Source: a virus. Taken from it: 23,011 bases of DNA. Shown here in pieces: positions 20,014-23,011 of the stretch. The translations under genes were made by a program, and so were the position numbers. Each line of letters opens with the position of its first letter. Position 1 is the stretch's first letter. Under the pieces are notes generated by a model that was given only the letters and a program-made list of their open reading frames with translations, was not told the origin of the DNA and did no database searches. The stretch is from IMG/VR virus record IMGVR_UViG_3300031772_000300, positions 1 through 23,011 of that record, one strand, 5' to 3'.

Positions 20014-20154
20014 AATACAATAAATAAAACTATAGAATTATTAAATATTATTTCAACAGATATGGAATATAAATTAGAAACAAGATGTGCCGCTCTTGAA
20101 GCAAGTATAAACATTATGAAAGTAAAATTATTACTAAAAGGCGGTATATCATGA
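20002..20154 (+). CDS. Small helical hypothetical protein
   Basis: 50 residues beginning MNDMNTINKTIELLNIISTD; strong AGGAG 11 bases upstream, within a 27-base sequence identical to the start of the 20423 gene. The rest is a helix (MEYKLETRCAALEASINIMK). Its stop overlaps the next ATG (ATGA). First coding gene after the promoter/operator at 19875. Function unknown. Confidence 0.5.
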   Translation: MNDMNTINKTIELLNIISTDMEYKLETRCAALEASINIMKVKLLLKGGIS

Positions 20155-20426
20155 AAACAATCTTTAAAATTTTACGATTAGCAAAGATGAAAAATAGACT
20201 CGAAGAACAAATTGATAAAGAAGTATTTGGGCCGAGACTTATTAGTTTTCCAGAAACAGAATATAAAATAAAAATAGTTAAAAAGAGATTTTATCATAAA
20301 TATTTTAAACGAGAATCAAGGCATACCTTCGGACAGCTTGTATTAAATATATGCTCAGACAAGAAAGGAAATGTTTTTATTGAATGTGATGAATTTAAAA
20401 TAAGCTCAGGAGAATATTTTATATGA
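20151..20426 (+). CDS. Basic hypothetical protein
   Basis: 91 residues beginning MKTIFKILRLAKMKNRLEEQ; GGCGG before the ATG. Very basic centre (YKIKIVKKRFYHKYFKRESR) followed by beta-like LVLNICSDKKGNVFIECDEF. No motif recognised. Its 3' end carries the second copy of the duplicated start cassette, so the last residues (SSGEYFI) are encoded by that ribosome site. Confidence 0.55.
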   Translation: MKTIFKILRLAKMKNRLEEQIDKEVFGPRLISFPETEYKIKIVKKRFYHKYFKRESRHTFGQLVLNICSDKKGNVFIECDEFKISSGEYFI

Positions 20427-20434
20427 ACGACATG
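20408..20434. repeat. Duplicated translation-start cassette, copy 2
   Basis: Identical to 19987-20013 over 27 bases. It overlaps the end of the 20151 gene and the start of the 20423 gene. Confidence 0.9.
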
Positions 20435-20692
20435 GAAAAAATGCAACAGCAAATATATAACCATTATCGTATCTGGGAAGAGATAAGAACTCGAAGACCT
20501 GAAAGATGCGTACCTTACAGATATAAACTAAATACTTTCGTTACGTGTTCAAATTGCAGGATTATGGTCAAGCGTGAGGAGTCATTCAGGCAGGCCAGGG
20601 GAAGGAATGGCATTATAAGGAACGTGTGCCCAAAGTGCCACGATCTTTATGCTCAAGGAAAATCAAAATATCATATATTAAATGGAGAATAA
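20423..20692 (+). CDS. Zinc-finger protein with basic flanks
   Basis: 89 residues beginning MNDMEKMQQQIYNHYRIWEE. CSNC (42-45) and CPKC (69-72) flank a basic segment (RIMVKREESFRQARGRNGII), making a four-cysteine ribbon likely to bind nucleic acid. The start lies in the duplicated cassette. It is part of the run of zinc-binding mini-proteins in this phage. No family is named. Confidence 0.6.
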   Translation: MNDMEKMQQQIYNHYRIWEEIRTRRPERCVPYRYKLNTFVTCSNCRIMVKREESFRQARGRNGIIRNVCPKCHDLYAQGKSKYHILNGE

Positions 20693-20696
20693 TAAA

Positions 20697-20882
20697 ATGT
20701 TAATATGTAATTGTAGTTTAGCAGGGTCAAAGACTTGTCTTAATTGTCCGCAAGATGATGGTATTATATCTGGACTTGACAGAGCAATTGAAGTAAAAAA
20801 ATTATTAAAGATAATTCAAACAACAGAGTATATCGATGAGTACGGTAAAGTAATTAAACGAGTCATCGAGGAAATACAATAA
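20697..20882 (+). CDS. Small cysteine-motif protein
   Basis: 61 residues beginning MLICNCSLAGSKTCLNCPQD. The ATG at 20697 has GGAG nine bases upstream; an in-frame ATG at 20682 would overlap that site. CNC (4-6) and CLNC (14-17) form a compact N-terminal metal site, followed by a helical charged region (IEVKKLLKIIQTTEYIDEYG and on). Its last codon is followed closely by the promoter of the ParB-like gene. Function unknown. Confidence 0.55.
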   Translation: MLICNCSLAGSKTCLNCPQDDGIISGLDRAIEVKKLLKIIQTTEYIDEYGKVIKRVIEEIQ

Positions 20883-20886
20883 ATGA

Positions 20887-20914
20887 TTGACAATTTACTT
20901 TGATTGGTTATATT
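20887..20914 (+). promoter_or_regulatory. Sigma70-type promoter before the ParB-like gene
   Basis: -35 TTGACA (20887-20892, consensus) and -10 TATATT (20909-20914) with a 16-base spacer. The expected start, about 20921, coincides with the ATG of the ParB-like gene, so this transcript may be leaderless. Confidence 0.65.
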
Positions 20915-20920
20915 TTAATT

Positions 20921-21442
20921 ATGGATAAACAATTTATAAAAGATTTTCCGGTAAAAGATTTAATCAACTACGAAAGAAATCCACGAAAGAACAATCATGC
21001 CGTCGATGCTCTTGCTAAGTCAATAAAGAGAGTAGGAAACAACGATCCGATCGAGATCACGCCCGACAATGTTATTCTATGCGGACATACTCGCAAGAAG
21101 GCCCTCGACAAGCTGGGAATAAAAACAACCGATGTAATAGTAATATCAGGGCTCACTGAGGCGCAGCAAGTAGAATATAGGATTACCAATAATAAAACCG
21201 GTGAGATCGCAGAATGGGACTTTGAGATATTGGAAGCGGATTTTACTCCAGATGAATTGATAGAAATGGGATTTTATGAAAAAGAAGTTCAAAATTTGAA
21301 TGATATACAAGTTAATAATGATGATAATTTTTATTTAAGTTTTTTAGTTGATGAAGAACAAAGACAAATAATAGAAAATAGATTGAGTATTATTGATGGA
21401 GAAACAAACACGGAGAAGCTATTAAATTTATGTGCGATATAA
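20921..21442 (+). CDS. ParB-like domain protein upstream of terminase
   Basis: 173 residues from the ATG at 20921; a TTG at 20900 in the same frame falls between the promoter boxes and is less likely. The ParB/sulfiredoxin-like N-domain shows LINYERNPRKNN (14-25), a helix, NDPIEITPDNVILCGHTRKK (41-60, with the GHTR motif) and a C-terminal NNKTGEIAEWDFEIL (90-104). Such domains near phage terminase genes are common, sometimes fused to methyltransferases. A role in DNA processing or modification is likely but unproven. Its end overlaps the GNAT gene by 13 bases. Confidence 0.75.
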   Translation: MDKQFIKDFPVKDLINYERNPRKNNHAVDALAKSIKRVGNNDPIEITPDNVILCGHTRKKALDKLGIKTTDVIVISGLTEAQQVEYRITNNKTGEIAEWDFEILEADFTPDELIEMGFYEKEVQNLNDIQVNNDDNFYLSFLVDEEQRQIIENRLSIIDGETNTEKLLNLCAI

Positions 21443-21855
21443 TTTATAGAGATGTTTCAAAAAATGATTTTAATGATGTATGTAAATTTGTAGATTATTG
21501 GTTAAGTGGAAGAGCCGTAAAAATAGGCGGCGGTAATGATTATTTTGTTACAAGAAATCAACATAAATCATATTTTAAAAATTATAAGGTTATGATAGCA
21601 ATAGATAATAATAAAATAATTGGATGGGCGGTAAAAGGGAAAAATAATGTTTTAAATCATATACTTATAGCTGCCGATTATAGAGGAAAAGGGATAGGAA
21701 AAGTTTTAATGAATAAAATAAACCCTGATATTATTAGAAGTAAATCAGATCAATTGACGGGAAATCCAAAAGAATTTTATGAGAAATTAGGGTATAAAAG
21801 TATTATTTCAAAAAAAGTTGGTAAAAAAAATAATATTGAGTTGATGACAAAGTGA
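21430..21855 (+). CDS. GNAT-family acetyltransferase
   Basis: 141 residues. The acetyl-CoA loop is HILIAADYRGKGIGKVLMNK (77-96) with R-G-K-G-I-G. The typical C-terminal segment is PKEFYEKLGYKSI (113-125). The N-terminal part has WLSGRAVKIGGGNDYF and YKVMIAIDNNKIIGWAV. The substrate is unknown. Pairing with a ParB-like gene next to terminase recalls the phage Mu Mom protein, a GNAT-fold enzyme that modifies adenine in DNA; this comparison is an inference only. It starts within the preceding gene, with a weak ribosome site. Confidence 0.75.
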   Translation: MCDIIYRDVSKNDFNDVCKFVDYWLSGRAVKIGGGNDYFVTRNQHKSYFKNYKVMIAIDNNKIIGWAVKGKNNVLNHILIAADYRGKGIGKVLMNKINPDIIRSKSDQLTGNPKEFYEKLGYKSIISKKVGKKNNIELMTK

Positions 21856-21861
21856 GTAATT

Positions 21862-22215
21862 ATGCCACGCGGTAACCCTGACAACTTAATCAAGAACTCC
21901 GATTTAAGTCCAGAACAGCTTAAAAAAATGACTTCAAACGGTGGCAAGGCATCAGGAAAGGCACGCGCTGAGAAAAAAAGAATGAGTCAGATATACGCCG
22001 AGTTCTTAGATAAAGACCACGATATAATCGGAAAGGACGGAATCAAGAAGAAACTTTCTGGTCATGCTTTACTTTCAAGCGTCATGTCAAAGGTATTAGC
22101 GAGGGGCGACAGTGCAGCGGTCAGTCTTATGAGAGAGATCAGAGAGGCGACCGAGGGTAGTAATTACAGTCATAACGTAACCATTGACAACGATTTCAAG
22201 ATAGTAAAAAAGTAA
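21862..22215 (+). CDS. Terminase small-subunit-like protein
   Basis: 117 residues beginning MPRGNPDNLIKNSDLSPEQL. A basic K-x-x-x-GGKASGKARAEKKR segment (about 28-42) is followed by a long helix (MSQIYAEFLDKDHDIIGKDG and on) and a C-terminal acidic part. Proteins starting with this GGKASG-A-R-A-E-K signature commonly sit directly before the terminase large subunit and act as, or replace, its small subunit, which recognises the packaging site. A weak GTGAG site precedes the ATG. Its stop abuts the large-subunit ATG. Confidence 0.65.
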   Translation: MPRGNPDNLIKNSDLSPEQLKKMTSNGGKASGKARAEKKRMSQIYAEFLDKDHDIIGKDGIKKKLSGHALLSSVMSKVLARGDSAAVSLMREIREATEGSNYSHNVTIDNDFKIVKK

Positions 22216-23011
22216 ATGGAAATACCTGAAGTACTTCTACCATTATTCACAGACCCCCATACTCACAATATTATAAAAGGCGGTCGAGGTGGTGCTAAGA
22301 CGCGAACAGTGGCAGGGCTTATCGTCTGGATTATGGCACGGGTTCCACTGAATATAATCTGTGGACGTGAGATACAGAAATCACTCAAAGATTCATCATT
22401 TGCGGTAATTAAAGACGAGATCATCCGGCAGAAACAATCTAATAATTTTGACATTAGGGAATCACGCGCCGAGATAGTTTCAAGGACAGGCGGAAGGGCT
22501 GTTTTTATAGGCCTACAGCAGCACACAATTGACAGTATCAAGAGTTATGAAGGCTTTCATTGGTCATGGTGCGAGGAGTCTCAGAGCGTGTCTAAGGCAT
22601 CCCTTGATATACTCATTCCGACGTTGAGGATTGATGATTACTTTGAAATAATGCTTGGTTCGCTCAAATGTGTTTTCCCGCTACGGATGTTCATTTATAC
22701 GCTCAATCCTTATACATGGGATGACCCGATCAACTTAGTTCTTCCGGAATACCGCGAGGATGTGCAATCACTTACAATCAATTACTCAGATAATCCGTGG
22801 TTTCCTGAATCACTTGAAAAAGAACGTGTCCAGGCTAAACAGCAAATGTCCCCTGAAGAGTACGGCCGGATATGGGAGGGCATACCATTCGAGGAAGCTG
22901 AAAAATCCGTCATGGTGCGATCAAAGGTTAACGCTGCAATGGAAAGAGACGCGAGCAGGGACGGCGGTATCGTGGTCGGTGCGGACATAGCCAGGTTCGG
23001 CAGCGACAAGA
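22216..23011 (+). CDS. terL: Terminase large subunit, 3'-truncated by the window edge
   Basis: 265 codons are present. The ATG follows the previous stop directly. Walker A is KGGRGGAKTR (21-30), Walker B with the paired acidic residues is WSWCEES (116-122), and YTLNP (about 168-172) is the coupling motif. ADIARFGSDK at the very end of the window begins the nuclease domain with its first catalytic Asp. This matches PBSX/Terminase_3-like large subunits, which pump DNA into the prohead and cut the concatemer. The rest of the nuclease domain lies beyond the window. Confidence 0.92.
   Translation, partial: MEIPEVLLPLFTDPHTHNIIKGGRGGAKTRTVAGLIVWIMARVPLNIICGREIQKSLKDSSFAVIKDEIIRQKQSNNFDIRESRAEIVSRTGGRAVFIGLQQHTIDSIKSYEGFHWSWCEESQSVSKASLDILIPTLRIDDYFEIMLGSLKCVFPLRMFIYTLNPYTWDDPINLVLPEYREDVQSLTINYSDNPWFPESLEKERVQAKQQMSPEEYGRIWEGIPFEEAEKSVMVRSKVNAAMERDASRDGGIVVGADIARFGSDK

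Overview
The window is a contiguous piece of a tailed double-stranded DNA bacteriophage or prophage genome. All recognisable genes lie on the + strand, are tightly packed, and often overlap by 1-8 bases (TAATG or ATGA junctions). Clear Shine-Dalgarno sequences (AGGAGG, GGAG, GAGGT) and several sigma70-like promoters point to a bacterial host that uses both signals. An M23 peptidase lysin and a possible lipoprotein hint at a diderm host, but nothing identifies the host. The DNA is AT-rich.

Layout. (1) 1-4675: late structural genes, namely a 5'-truncated tail protein, several small tail proteins (two of them apparent paralogues), a 608-residue tail-tip/baseplate-like protein, a tail-fibre-like protein and a small gene that looks frameshifted. 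(2) 4668-6255: lysis region with small membrane proteins, an M23 peptidase and a cysteine-rich exported protein, closed by an intrinsic terminator (6296-6328). (3) 6256-6541: AT-rich gap holding a good sigma70 promoter that opens the early region. (4) 6542-9186: small unknown proteins, a ribbon-helix-helix-like protein and an ERF single-strand annealing protein. (5) 9192-11744: SNF2-like helicase, SPPF-type DNA methyltransferase and a small membrane protein. (6) 11747-13024: tiny membrane, zinc-ribbon and acidic proteins. (7) 13005-13146: a promoter followed by an elaborate, probably pseudoknotted RNA with its own terminator. (8) 13159-15437: replication module of a helix-turn-helix initiator carrying a possible internal origin, a DnaB-type helicase and an SSB-like protein. 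(9) 15434-20882: many small accessory genes, including a NinB-like protein, an HNH/NinG-like nuclease, several zinc-ribbon mini-proteins, a hairpin-embedded hydrophobic micropeptide and a palindromic promoter/operator. (10) 20887-23011: promoter, ParB-like protein, GNAT acetyltransferase, a terminase-small-subunit-like protein and the terminase large subunit, which runs off the end.

The genes fit one phage life cycle: annealing protein, helicases, initiator and SSB-like protein for replication and recombination; methyltransferase and perhaps ParB/GNAT for DNA modification; terminase for packaging; tail genes and lysis cassette for late functions. The most interesting unexplained element is the RNA at 13041-13146. 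It has a near-consensus promoter, four helices, a six-pair long-range loop-to-bulge interaction and a T-run terminator, placed directly before the replication initiator. The second is a 16-residue hydrophobic peptide whose start signals sit in the loop of a 19-bp hairpin (18632-18713).
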